From CAZKNF01 sp964554105 (GTDB lineage Bacteria; Bacteroidota; Rhodothermia; Rhodothermales; VXPQ01): DNA of 48,053 nucleotides. Location: NCBI GenBank assembly GCA_964554105.1, contig CAZKNF010000022.1, positions 1 through 48,053 of the forward strand, in the 5' to 3' direction. Under the pieces are notes generated by a model that searched no databases, was not told where the DNA came from, and saw only the letters and a list, made by a program, of their open reading frames with translations. The translations under genes were made by a program, and so were the position numbers. This document shows, piece after piece, positions 24,968 through 32,847 of the stretch. Numbering within the stretch: the stretch's first letter is position 1; the number at the start of each line of letters is the position of its first letter.

Positions 24968-25555
24968 ATGTTTGCAGTTGACCATGTACTCGTCTCTGAC
25001 GAGCTCCTCGATGCACCTTTCTGCTGCAACCTGGCTGCCTGTCTCGGCGGATGTTGCGTTCAGGGAGAAGCGGGAGCACCGTTGGAGCCTGAAGAGAGGG
25101 CCGAACTTGAAGAAATTCTTCCTGCCATCCGGAAAGACCTTCGTCCGGAAGCTCTGGAGGTAATCGACCGGGACGGCGTATGGGAAGAAGTTTCGAACGG
25201 CCGGTACGCGACGACGTGTGTTGGCGGTGACGAGTGTGTTTTCGTCGTGTACGAAGGAGAGATCGCGAAGTGTGCCATTCAGCGAGCGCATGAAGACGGG
25301 AAGGTGGATTTTCCGAAGCCTGTATCTTGCCATCTTTTTCCCGTGCGCATCGAAAATCATGGTGAAATAGACGCATTAAATTATGAGCGAGTTGGGCTTT
25401 GTAATCCAGCCCTTAAGATGGGCAAGCGGCAAGGCGTTCAGCTTGCGGATTTTCTTCGAGCAGCGCTGGTTCGCAAGTACGGCGAATCATGGTTTTCAAG
25501 TTTTCGTGAGGCGAGTGAAAAGCGGCGAGATGCGCTGCAACCCTCCAGGGAGTGA
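24968..25555 (+). CDS. DUF3109 cysteine-rich (YkgJ-like) protein
   Basis: A 195-residue DUF3109 protein, common in Bacteroidota and of unknown function. The Cys-rich N-terminal motif FCCNLAACLGGCCVQGEAGAPL is present, followed by CVGGDECVFVVYEG, CAIQRAHEDGK, and PVSCHLFPVRI, a set of conserved Cys that probably binds a metal or iron-sulfur cluster, as proposed for the related YkgJ (CxxxCxxCC) family. Its C-terminus is a charged helix. Start ATG 24968 matches the family N-terminus (VDHVLVSDELLDAPF) and lies just behind a perfect promoter, implying a leaderless or nearly leaderless mRNA. rpoN follows after 21 bases. Confidence 0.87.
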   Translation: MFAVDHVLVSDELLDAPFCCNLAACLGGCCVQGEAGAPLEPEERAELEEILPAIRKDLRPEALEVIDRDGVWEEVSNGRYATTCVGGDECVFVVYEGEIAKCAIQRAHEDGKVDFPKPVSCHLFPVRIENHGEIDALNYERVGLCNPALKMGKRQGVQLADFLRAALVRKYGESWFSSFREASEKRRDALQPSRE

Positions 25556-25576
25556 TCGGGGAAGATCGAGGTCATC

Positions 25577-27094
25577 ATGCTAAATCTTCAACAGAAACAG
25601 CAGCTCACCCAAAAGCTTTCGCCGCAGCAGATACAGTACATCAAGCTGCTGCAGCTGCCCACGCTGGCTCTCGAGCAGCGAATCAAGGCGGAGATGGAGA
25701 TCAATCCTCTGCTCGAGGAGGGTACGGAAGAGGACGAACTAGAGCTCTCCGAAGATGAGGATGTTCACGACGATCTAACCGAAGGAGAGGAGGTTCGCGA
25801 CGATGCGGACGTGCGTGATGAAGAAGGAGATAAAGAAGAAGAGTTTGATTGGGAAGAGTTGCTGAACAATACCGACGATCTTTACGGCTATAAAGCACGC
25901 GTAGACCAGAGCAGCGAAGAAGATGACCGGGAGATGCCCATGCCCTCGAGGGAGAGCATGGTAGAACATCTTCGAGATCAGCTCGCATTTTTAGATCTGG
26001 ACGAAGACGACGAGCTGATAGCCGAGCAGATCATCGGCTCTATCGATGAGGACGGCTATCTGCGCCGACCCCTGGAGTCGATCATCGACGATCTCATGTT
26101 CAATCACGGCGTGATGCTGACCGATGAGGACGTCGAGCGAGTGCTGAAGAGGATACAGCAGCTAGAACCTGTCGGAATCGGATCCCGTGACCTGAGAGAG
26201 TGCCTTCTGGTTCAGCTCAACAGTATGCCGGACGATCTCCCCGGGCGTGATGTCGGAATCGGGATGCTCGAAAAGGCCTACAAAGCATTCACGATGAAGC
26301 ACTTCAGCGCCATCATGAAGAAGCTGGGCTGCGATGAGGAGGAGCTGAAGGAGGCCTACGACCTTATCCAGCACCGCCTGAATCCAAAGCCGGGCGAGGG
26401 AGACTTTACGGCCCAGCAGAATTACATCACGCCTGACTTCGGGGTTCGGTACGTGGACGGCGACTTTTTCATCACCCTGAACGGAAGGAACGCACCCGAA
26501 CTTCGCATTTCGCGGCAGTATCGTAACATGCTGCAAAAGATTGCAGCAGAGAAAAAGAATCAGAGCGGCTCGTCGAACGGCGTGGACGACGAGACGAAGA
26601 AGTTTTTGAAGAACAAGTTCGAGTCGGCCCGCTGGTTCATCAACTCTATCCAGCAGCGACGCCACACAATGACGAAGGTCATGCACGCCATCGTCGAATT
26701 ACAGGAGGACTTCTTCAAGTACGGTGAGGGCAACCTCAAGCCGATGATTTTGAAGGATGTGGCCGAAATCATCGATATGGACATATCGACCGTCAGCAGG
26801 GTCGTGAACGGTAAATACGTTCAGACGGAATTTGGTGTTTACGAACTCAAGTACTTCTTCTCGGAAGGTCTGACGACCGAAAGCGGTGAGGACATCTCTA
26901 ATAAGGAGGTGAAGGCAATCATCGAGAGCATTATCGACGATGAGGACAAGACGAAGCCGCTTTCGGACCAGAAGATCGCCGACATGCTCGAAGAGCGCGG
27001 CTTTCAGATCGCACGGCGAACCGTTACAAAGTATCGCGAGCAATTGGGTATCCCCGTCGCCCGCCTGCGAAAGGAAATCGTACTCAGTGAATAG
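25577..27094 (+). CDS. rpoN: RNA polymerase sigma-54 factor
   Basis: Alternative sigma factor of 505 residues that directs RNA polymerase to -24/-12 promoters and requires AAA+ enhancer-binding activators. Region I is Gln/Leu-rich (MLNLQQKQQLTQKLSPQQIQ start, activator contact), region II is strongly acidic (about residues 48-130, with long Asp/Glu runs), then the core-binding domain, the helix-turn-helix (LKDVAEIIDMDISTVSRVVNGKY) and the invariant RpoN box ARRTVTKYRE at about 479-488. The acidic region is longer than in E. coli, as in many Bacteroidota. ATG 25577 has GGAAGATCGAGG before it. Co-transcribed with the DUF3109 gene. No activator gene is in the window. Confidence 0.97.
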   Translation: MLNLQQKQQLTQKLSPQQIQYIKLLQLPTLALEQRIKAEMEINPLLEEGTEEDELELSEDEDVHDDLTEGEEVRDDADVRDEEGDKEEEFDWEELLNNTDDLYGYKARVDQSSEEDDREMPMPSRESMVEHLRDQLAFLDLDEDDELIAEQIIGSIDEDGYLRRPLESIIDDLMFNHGVMLTDEDVERVLKRIQQLEPVGIGSRDLRECLLVQLNSMPDDLPGRDVGIGMLEKAYKAFTMKHFSAIMKKLGCDEEELKEAYDLIQHRLNPKPGEGDFTAQQNYITPDFGVRYVDGDFFITLNGRNAPELRISRQYRNMLQKIAAEKKNQSGSSNGVDDETKKFLKNKFESARWFINSIQQRRHTMTKVMHAIVELQEDFFKYGEGNLKPMILKDVAEIIDMDISTVSRVVNGKYVQTEFGVYELKYFFSEGLTTESGEDISNKEVKAIIESIIDDEDKTKPLSDQKIADMLEERGFQIARRTVTKYREQLGIPVARLRKEIVLSE

Positions 27095-27395
27095 TAAGTA
27101 GAGGCGGTCCCCTACTTAGTAGAGTGCGTCTTCGCCCACACGGCTGCGAAGGAATTACTTCCCATCCATTGGGGCATTTCTTCTCCTGATCCGCTCGTTC
27201 CCGTCTTGCGGAGAAGACACGTCGAGAACACGCGGATCGGCCCCCTGAATGCGACGATCCTGTATTCTGCGCTGTGCGCTCCGGATCCCCGTAGATAATC
27301 GGACGCGAAACAACTCTGGCACGGTTTGTGAGAACGAATCAGGAAAGAGGAACAGAGACCTATTCCTTTGCCCACCTGAATTTTGGAGAAGAGTC
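27095..27395. other. 301-base gap after rpoN
   Basis: Begins with a small hairpin directly after the rpoN stop (TAAGTAG 27095-27101 with CTACTTA 27112-27118, no T-run). At 27317-27324 TGGCACGG resembles the -24 half of a sigma-54 promoter but the -12 half is poor. No gene or RNA recognised. Confidence 0.45.
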
Positions 27396-27659
27396 ATGCC
27401 AGCCAAAATGCACACGCTTCGTCAGAACGACGTCACTGCGATGTCACTATTGTTCGCCCGCTATGTCGCCGGTCAGATTGATGATCCTGCCTGGACTCAG
27501 ATAATGGCTATTCTAGATGCCGAAGAAACGTCTGCCGAGGAGCGAGTCGCCCTTGTCAGCTTCATCAGCGATGCATGCCAGGATCTGGGTCCCGAAGAGG
27601 TGAAAGTCCCGCGGACGGAGGAGGTCCGCGATTTTGTGAGCCTGATGCGGGCTGCGTAA
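27396..27659 (+). CDS. Small helical protein of unknown function
   Basis: An 87-residue, acidic, mostly helical protein (HTLRQNDVTAMSLLFARYVAGQID ... ETSAEERVALVSFISDACQDLG ... EEVRDFVSLMRAA) with no signal peptide or membrane segment and no domain that I recognise. ATG 27396 has TTGGAG 10 bases upstream; the frame stays open to 27249, but the upstream part has no coding look. It is followed after about 75 bases by a very strong terminator, which supports a real, separately transcribed gene. Position right behind rpoN, with a TGGCACGG upstream, raises but does not establish sigma-54 control. Confidence 0.7.
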   Translation: MPAKMHTLRQNDVTAMSLLFARYVAGQIDDPAWTQIMAILDAEETSAEERVALVSFISDACQDLGPEEVKVPRTEEVRDFVSLMRAA

Positions 27660-27733
27660 AGATCCCGTCGACACGGACGCATATCTTTGTGTTCGTGTCT
27701 GCGGTGCTTCATCATAAGTGGGCAGGTATTCTG

Positions 27734-27763
27734 GGCCGGGCGCCGTAACGCCCGGCCTTTTTT
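27734..27763 (+). terminator. Strong intrinsic terminator
   Basis: GGCCGGGCG (27734-27742) pairs perfectly with CGCCCGGCC (27749-27757) around a 6-base loop, followed by six T. It ends the transcript of the small unknown gene before the HMG-CoA lyase gene. Confidence 0.92.
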
Positions 27764-27822
27764 ATTGGAGCCCGTTCGGTTCTTTATCGTATGAATGGCT
27801 GCTCCGGTAGATAGCCTCTCGA

Positions 27823-28716
27823 ATGCGCGTTCCCAGCAGCATCCTCCTGTGCGAAGTCGGCCCTCGCGACGGGTTTCAGTACGAAGACAAACCTATTCCG
27901 ACTGATCTTAAGGTCGAGATCATCCAGGGTCTTGCGGCGGCCGGCCTGCAGCGAATCCAGGTTGCGTCGTTCGTGCATCCGAGATGGGTTCCGCAGATGG
28001 CCGATGCCGAAGAAGTGATAGCCCGCCTGTCGGTGACGGAAGGTGTTCGACTTTCGGGCCTTGCGCTCAACGTTCGAGGCGTAGAGCGGGCACATGCTGC
28101 TGGATTGAAGGCGGTCGACCTGTCGATTGCCACCTGGGATGAGCATTCATTCGAGAATGTCAATATGTCCGTAAATGAGGCAGCGGAGCAAGCGCTCGCC
28201 ATGCTGGATCTCGCGGCATCATACGGGATGGAAGTTCAGATAGGCCTCCAAACTGTATTTGGATATCACGCGCCTGGCGATACCTCTTTATCTCGCATCG
28301 TGGGTATGGTAGGGCGATTTCTGGAAGCTGGTCTCGAATCCATTTCGCTCGCCGATACTACCGGGATGGCAAATCCGGCGATGATCGCCGACAGGATCGG
28401 CGCGGTCCGCGAGATTGCAGGCGACATCCCCATAGTGCTTCATCTGCACGACACGCGCGGGCTCGGGATGGTGAATGTCTACGAGGCGATAAAGCATGGA
28501 ATCGACCGCTTCGACACATCGCTCGCTGGAATGGGCGGCTGCCCTTTCATACCGGGTGCCGCAGGAAATATCGCGACGGAAGATACGGTATACTTTCTCG
28601 AATCAATGGGCATATCGACAGGAGTCGACATCGATCGTGTAGCTGCCTGTTCGCGGCAAATCTCCGAATTTCTCGGCAAGTCTTTCCCGGGCAAACTGCA
28701 CCAGATTTCCCGTTGA
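27823..28716 (+). CDS. Hydroxymethylglutaryl-CoA lyase
   Basis: TIM-barrel lyase of the DRE superfamily, 297 residues, that cleaves 3-hydroxy-3-methylglutaryl-CoA to acetyl-CoA and acetoacetate, the last step of leucine catabolism. Seen: EVGPRDGFQ (metal ligand Asp and catalytic Arg) near the N-terminus, VASFVHPRWVPQMAD, ADTTGMANP, LHLHDTRGLG with metal-binding His, and the lyase signature GMGGCPFIPGAAGNIATED with the catalytic Cys, which distinguishes HMG-CoA lyase from isopropylmalate or homocitrate synthases. ATG 27823 is the only suitable start. It stands alone among genes of other pathways; no other leucine-degradation gene is in view, though ilvE is at 47 kb. Confidence 0.92.
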   Translation: MRVPSSILLCEVGPRDGFQYEDKPIPTDLKVEIIQGLAAAGLQRIQVASFVHPRWVPQMADAEEVIARLSVTEGVRLSGLALNVRGVERAHAAGLKAVDLSIATWDEHSFENVNMSVNEAAEQALAMLDLAASYGMEVQIGLQTVFGYHAPGDTSLSRIVGMVGRFLEAGLESISLADTTGMANPAMIADRIGAVREIAGDIPIVLHLHDTRGLGMVNVYEAIKHGIDRFDTSLAGMGGCPFIPGAAGNIATEDTVYFLESMGISTGVDIDRVAACSRQISEFLGKSFPGKLHQISR

Positions 28717-28737
28717 TTGTGTCCGGCGATACGTTTA
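28706..28737 (+). promoter_or_regulatory. Probable promoter of the glgA-like gene
   Basis: TTTC at 28706-28709, 20 bases, TACGTTTA at 28730-28737: one mismatch in each element from TTTG/TAnnTTTG, with the same 20-base spacer as the promoters at 24929 and 40392. It overlaps the 3' end of the HMG-CoA lyase gene and lies 31 bases before the glgA-like ATG. Confidence 0.5.
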
Positions 28738-28768
28738 AGCTCTTCACGTAATCAAATATGAGGTGCTG

Positions 28769-29986
28769 ATGCGAATCGCCATTCTAACCAACGAATATCC
28801 ACCCAACGTGTACGGCGGCGCCGGCGTGCACGTCGAGTACCTGGTCCGAGAAATCGCCAGAGCGGAAGCGGGTGCGCATCGAGTCGACGTATTCTGCTTC
28901 GGCGATCAGCGCATCGACGAGGGGAATTTGCACGTCAGAGGCGTTGCGACGAGCGTGACGCCGGCAGCGACAGACCCGCGTCATCGAAAATTCTTCGACA
29001 CGATGCTTAGCGACATACAGATGGCGGGGCTGGTCGAGGACGCCGATGTCGTACATTGTCACACGTGGTACTCACACTTCGCTGGTTGTCTTGTACGCAA
29101 TCTTCACGATGCGCGTCTGGTGCTCACGACGCATTCCCTCGAGCCGCATCGTCCTTGGAAGGTTGAGCAGCTCGGCTCCGCATACTATGCGAGTTCATGG
29201 ATTGAGAAGACGGCATACAGAAATGCCGACGGAATAATCGCGGTCTCCGACTCCATGAAACGCGATGTCATCGATCTGTACGATGTGCCGCAAGAACGCA
29301 TCTCGGTGATTCCAAACGGCATCGATCCTGACGAATACGCGCCCGTAGACAAGCCGGACGTTCTCCGTCGACACGGCGTCGATCCGGAGCGGCCGTACGT
29401 ACTCTTCGTCGGACGGATAACTCGCCAAAAGGGAATCGTTCATCTCGTGAATGCGATACCGCTGCTGGATGACGGTATGCAGGTTGTTTTATGCGCCGGC
29501 GCTCCAGATACACAGGAGATTGCGCAGGAAATGAACGCGGCGGTGGAGCAAGCCCGGGCTGCCGGCAAGCACGAGATTGTGTGGATTGCCGAGATGCTGC
29601 CACGCGACGAAGTGATCGCGATATATGGTGGTGCGGATGTTTTCGTCTGCCCGTCAGTTTATGAGCCGTTCGGTATCATTAATCTTGAGGCGATGGCATG
29701 CGAAACGGCGGTGGTCGCATCCGCCGTAGGAGGCATTCCGAGCATCGTGGTGGACGGGGAGACCGGGCTACTCGTACCGCTGGAAGCGAAAGGTCCCGCG
29801 GATTTCGAGCCACGCAATCCACAGGAATTTTCCAGAGGCCTGGCGAATGCAGTCAATACGCTGATGAGTGACTCTGAGACGAGAAGCGAGATGGGGCGCC
29901 GTGGTCGGCGCCGGGTGTTGCAGCAGTACAGTTGGCGCGCGATCGCGGGACAGACGGTCGATTTTTACAAGCAATTACTGCGTTGA
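28769..29986 (+). CDS. GlgA/GlgM-type glycogen (maltose-1-phosphate) synthase, GT4 family
   Basis: GT-B glycosyltransferase of 405 residues of the actinobacterial-type GlgA (TIGR02149-like) group, in which enzymes transfer glucose from ADP-glucose to alpha-glucan or to glucose-1-phosphate (GlgM). Seen: ILTNEYPPNVYGGAGVHVEYL at the N-terminus, CHTWYSHFAG, ISVIPNGIDPDEY, LFVGRITRQKGI, and the EX7E donor motif YEPFGIINLEAMAC. There is no glgE or branching enzyme nearby, so the acceptor is open. I start at ATG 28769; GTG 28763 is in frame, and a three-codon frame ATG AGG TGC TGA (28758-28769) overlaps the start and may be a tiny upstream reading frame. Confidence 0.87.
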   Translation: MRIAILTNEYPPNVYGGAGVHVEYLVREIARAEAGAHRVDVFCFGDQRIDEGNLHVRGVATSVTPAATDPRHRKFFDTMLSDIQMAGLVEDADVVHCHTWYSHFAGCLVRNLHDARLVLTTHSLEPHRPWKVEQLGSAYYASSWIEKTAYRNADGIIAVSDSMKRDVIDLYDVPQERISVIPNGIDPDEYAPVDKPDVLRRHGVDPERPYVLFVGRITRQKGIVHLVNAIPLLDDGMQVVLCAGAPDTQEIAQEMNAAVEQARAAGKHEIVWIAEMLPRDEVIAIYGGADVFVCPSVYEPFGIINLEAMACETAVVASAVGGIPSIVVDGETGLLVPLEAKGPADFEPRNPQEFSRGLANAVNTLMSDSETRSEMGRRGRRRVLQQYSWRAIAGQTVDFYKQLLR

Positions 29987-30021
29987 TTCCGCTGATTAGC
30001 GCTCCCAACTTGGGTGTACGT

Positions 30022-32631
30022 TCAGAGGACAATCGATACGCTTGCCTTGGAAACCGAATCGACGAGACGGTCGATCTCTGCAAATAGGTCCGGTGGACTG
30101 AAGGGTTTCGATACAAATCCGTCCATCCCTGCATCTACGTATGATTCCTGGTCATCGACGAGAGCACGGGCGGTCATTGCAATGATCGGAGTCCATCGTC
30201 CGGTTTCGACTTCGAGTCGGCGAATTTCCGCAGCCGCATCATAGCCGTTCAAGACGGGCATCTGCACGTCCATCAGGACGATGTCGAATCGCCCAGCGTA
30301 ATATGCGTCGATCGCTTCTCGACCATTCTCCGCGAGCACAACGCTGTGGCCTTTCTTCTCGAGCAGGTGGATGGCGACGCGTTGGTTAATCTTGTTGTCT
30401 TCAGCGAGAAGGATGGAAAGTGAAGGCAATCCCACGGTCGTGGCAGGTTCTGCCGCCAGGAACGGCAACGCGTCTCCGCCGGACGCGACCGGTACCGCGG
30501 CTGCGACGGCTTCATACAGATCTATCTCCGTAAGCGGCTTGAAGACGTAGCCTGAGATGTCGGATTCTCTGCACAGATCTTCGACATTGGGCAGCATAGT
30601 GGAAGCCAGGAGGATGATCTTGACTTTCTCCGCGGACCAATGCTCCCGTACACGTTCTGCCACTTGAATTCCTGTAAGTCCCGGCATATCAGAATCGAGA
30701 AGCACAAGCGGTGGCGGATTGCCGTTTTCGAATTGGCCAAGAGCGGATTGCCCGTCGTCCGCCGTGCGCGGCTCCATCCCCCAATGCTCGACGATTTCTG
30801 TAAGAATCTGCCTAGAGGTGGCATTGTCATCGACTATCAACACGGGGGTTGCGCTAAATTCGGTCCCGTGGTTGAGCGACTGTTCGTCTTTTGCCACACC
30901 GAACTTTGCGGTGAAGGCGAAGGTGGATCCTTCGTCCGGCGTGCTGTCAACCCAGATTCGTCCGCCCATGAGCTCTACCAGCCGTTTTGAGATCTCGAGG
31001 CCCAGACCGGTTCCGCCGTACTGACGCGTCGTCGACGACTCCGCCTGCTCGAATGCTTCGAAGACGAGCCGTTGTCTCTCGGGCCTTATTCCGATGCCGG
31101 TGTCTCGAACCCGGAATTGGAGCTCCGTCTGGTCCGATGATGTGTTGTCAGTGACGTCTACCTCGACGACGATCTCGCCTTCATCGGTGAATTTGACGGC
31201 GTTTGTCAAGAGGTTTAGCAATATCTGACGAAGGCGGTTTGGGTCTCCGTGCACGATTCGGGGCACTCTGGCATCGATCCGACAGGCCAACTCCAGGCCC
31301 TTTTCTTGGGTACGAGCTGCAATGCTCCGGAGTGTAGAAGAGAGATGACGCTGCACGTCGACAGGCAGTACTTCGAGATTCAGTTTTCCCGCTTCGACCT
31401 TCGAGAGGTCAAGTACGTCATTGACGACGCTCAGCAGGCCATTTGCTGATGAGGCAATGATCTCAACATACTCCTTCTGCGCCTGCGAAAGATCGGTGCT
31501 ACCGATTACATCCGTCATTCCTATGATCCCGTTCATCGGCGTTCGAATTTCATGGCTCATGTTCGCCAGAAAATTCGATTTTGCACGATTTGCCGCTTCC
31601 GCCGCTTCTTTTGCGGTTTCAATCTCCCGTGTATACTTCTCGAGTGAACTTTGACTCCTTCGAAGGGCTCTTTCACTTTGGTGGAGGGCGTCCGTTCGTC
31701 GCTGCACCTGCCGACGAAGTGTCACTGCCCAGAGAACTGAAGCGAGAATTACCAGGAGCCCTAGCCCAAGTGCGCGGCGATAGAAGCTCGATGTCAGACC
31801 GACACGATCGATTTCGGCGGCCGACCTCGGATAGATCTGGTAACCATCATCGCCCTCGGTCTCACTGTAGATCCCGAGTATGCCGGTGACGCTGAGCCGC
31901 TCGCCAGGCTGGTAGGATTCAATCTGAAATTCGCCTGCCCGATGCTGCGCGATCCACACGGTAATCACCGAGCCGCCGGCAGGCAGCAGCAGCAGGTACG
32001 TCTCTGTTTCCGTCTGCCGTGAGCCGGCCATCACCCCTTCCACTGTAACGAGGCGACCAGTATTTGCCCGGAGTGACCCCGAAGCGGCGGAGAGATCCTC
32101 GGGTTCGATGTGTACTTGCGGCACGTTGACAACACTGACCTCCGAATGGGTGAGCATCACCATCCCATTCTCCTGCACGAGTGTGCCCTCCACGAGGACA
32201 CTGTCGCCGATGTTGGGAGGCGGTGTCGTCTCCGGCGTGACGACGTCGAGTCCGGCGCTGCCGGACTGGATGAAGAAATCGTGCCAGCCATCGGCGCTGC
32301 CCATGATCGGTGAATTTACACGCCCGCCCGTGACGATCGTCTGCCCGAGCCGCAGGGGAACGTGATTTCCACTCGAATCTCGCAGTGCCTCATGCAGAGG
32401 CACAGCGCGACGCTGACCATCCGAAGGTGGCAGTTTGTCACTTGCTGGTTCGTTTGACTGCCGCGACAGGTCGAGGTGTGCGCGTGCGGAATACGAGTAC
32501 GTCGACGAGCCATGCGCATGCAACGGTATAAGCGCCAGGACGGTGGCCAAAAAGCATCGCGCGTACGCTCGTCGGAGAACGCATTCCTGGCGGTCAGGGT
32601 ATGTTCCGGTCACTGCCATGTACACACCCAT
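30022..32631 (-). CDS. Membrane hybrid histidine kinase with periplasmic OB-like sensor and two receivers
   Basis: Inner-membrane kinase of 869 residues. A signal-anchor (about 26-40) is followed by a periplasmic region of about 240 residues made of two similar beta-rich modules (about 95-170 and 190-275; compare GDSVLVEGTLVQENG with GERLSVTGILGIYSE) that look like OB folds. One membrane helix (about 286-305), a coiled coil, HisKA with NMSHEIRTPM (His360), HATPase_c (DTGIGI, GGTGLGL), receiver 1 (about 595-710; Asp646, Lys698) and receiver 2 (about 738-855; Asp788, Lys842) follow. No Hpt or DNA-binding output is attached. ATG 32629-32631 is used; ATG 32617-32619 is possible. Partner regulator unknown. 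Confidence 0.9.
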   Translation of the reverse strand: MGVYMAVTGTYPDRQECVLRRAYARCFLATVLALIPLHAHGSSTYSYSARAHLDLSRQSNEPASDKLPPSDGQRRAVPLHEALRDSSGNHVPLRLGQTIVTGGRVNSPIMGSADGWHDFFIQSGSAGLDVVTPETTPPPNIGDSVLVEGTLVQENGMVMLTHSEVSVVNVPQVHIEPEDLSAASGSLRANTGRLVTVEGVMAGSRQTETETYLLLLPAGGSVITVWIAQHRAGEFQIESYQPGERLSVTGILGIYSETEGDDGYQIYPRSAAEIDRVGLTSSFYRRALGLGLLVILASVLWAVTLRRQVQRRTDALHQSERALRRSQSSLEKYTREIETAKEAAEAANRAKSNFLANMSHEIRTPMNGIIGMTDVIGSTDLSQAQKEYVEIIASSANGLLSVVNDVLDLSKVEAGKLNLEVLPVDVQRHLSSTLRSIAARTQEKGLELACRIDARVPRIVHGDPNRLRQILLNLLTNAVKFTDEGEIVVEVDVTDNTSSDQTELQFRVRDTGIGIRPERQRLVFEAFEQAESSTTRQYGGTGLGLEISKRLVELMGGRIWVDSTPDEGSTFAFTAKFGVAKDEQSLNHGTEFSATPVLIVDDNATSRQILTEIVEHWGMEPRTADDGQSALGQFENGNPPPLVLLDSDMPGLTGIQVAERVREHWSAEKVKIILLASTMLPNVEDLCRESDISGYVFKPLTEIDLYEAVAAAVPVASGGDALPFLAAEPATTVGLPSLSILLAEDNKINQRVAIHLLEKKGHSVVLAENGREAIDAYYAGRFDIVLMDVQMPVLNGYDAAAEIRRLEVETGRWTPIIAMTARALVDDQESYVDAGMDGFVSKPFSPPDLFAEIDRLVDSVSKASVSIVL

Positions 32632-32766
32632 GCTAACCTATCAACAAATACGGGGGCAGAGCTTAAGCATAGTATTGGTCGAGTAACCGGACGCTGAAAT
32701 TATTCGAACTACGGCTTTCTAAAGTATCGGACGTACTCTATCGTTCTTAAGAAGCTGTCGGTCACC

Positions 32767-32802
32767 AAAAAGGCGGAACCTGCTGTTGCAGGCTCCGCCT
32801 TT
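32767..32802 (-). terminator. Intrinsic terminator of groES-groEL
   Basis: On the minus strand a 15-bp stem (32788-32802 with 32769-32783, one G-U pair) with a 4-base loop ends in AAAGGC...GCCTTTTT, giving a U-run. It lies 45 bases beyond the groEL stop. Confidence 0.93.
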
Positions 32803-32847
32803 AGAAGCAATCCGTTTAGAAGTGCTCCGGCCAGTTCGGACGTTGCT

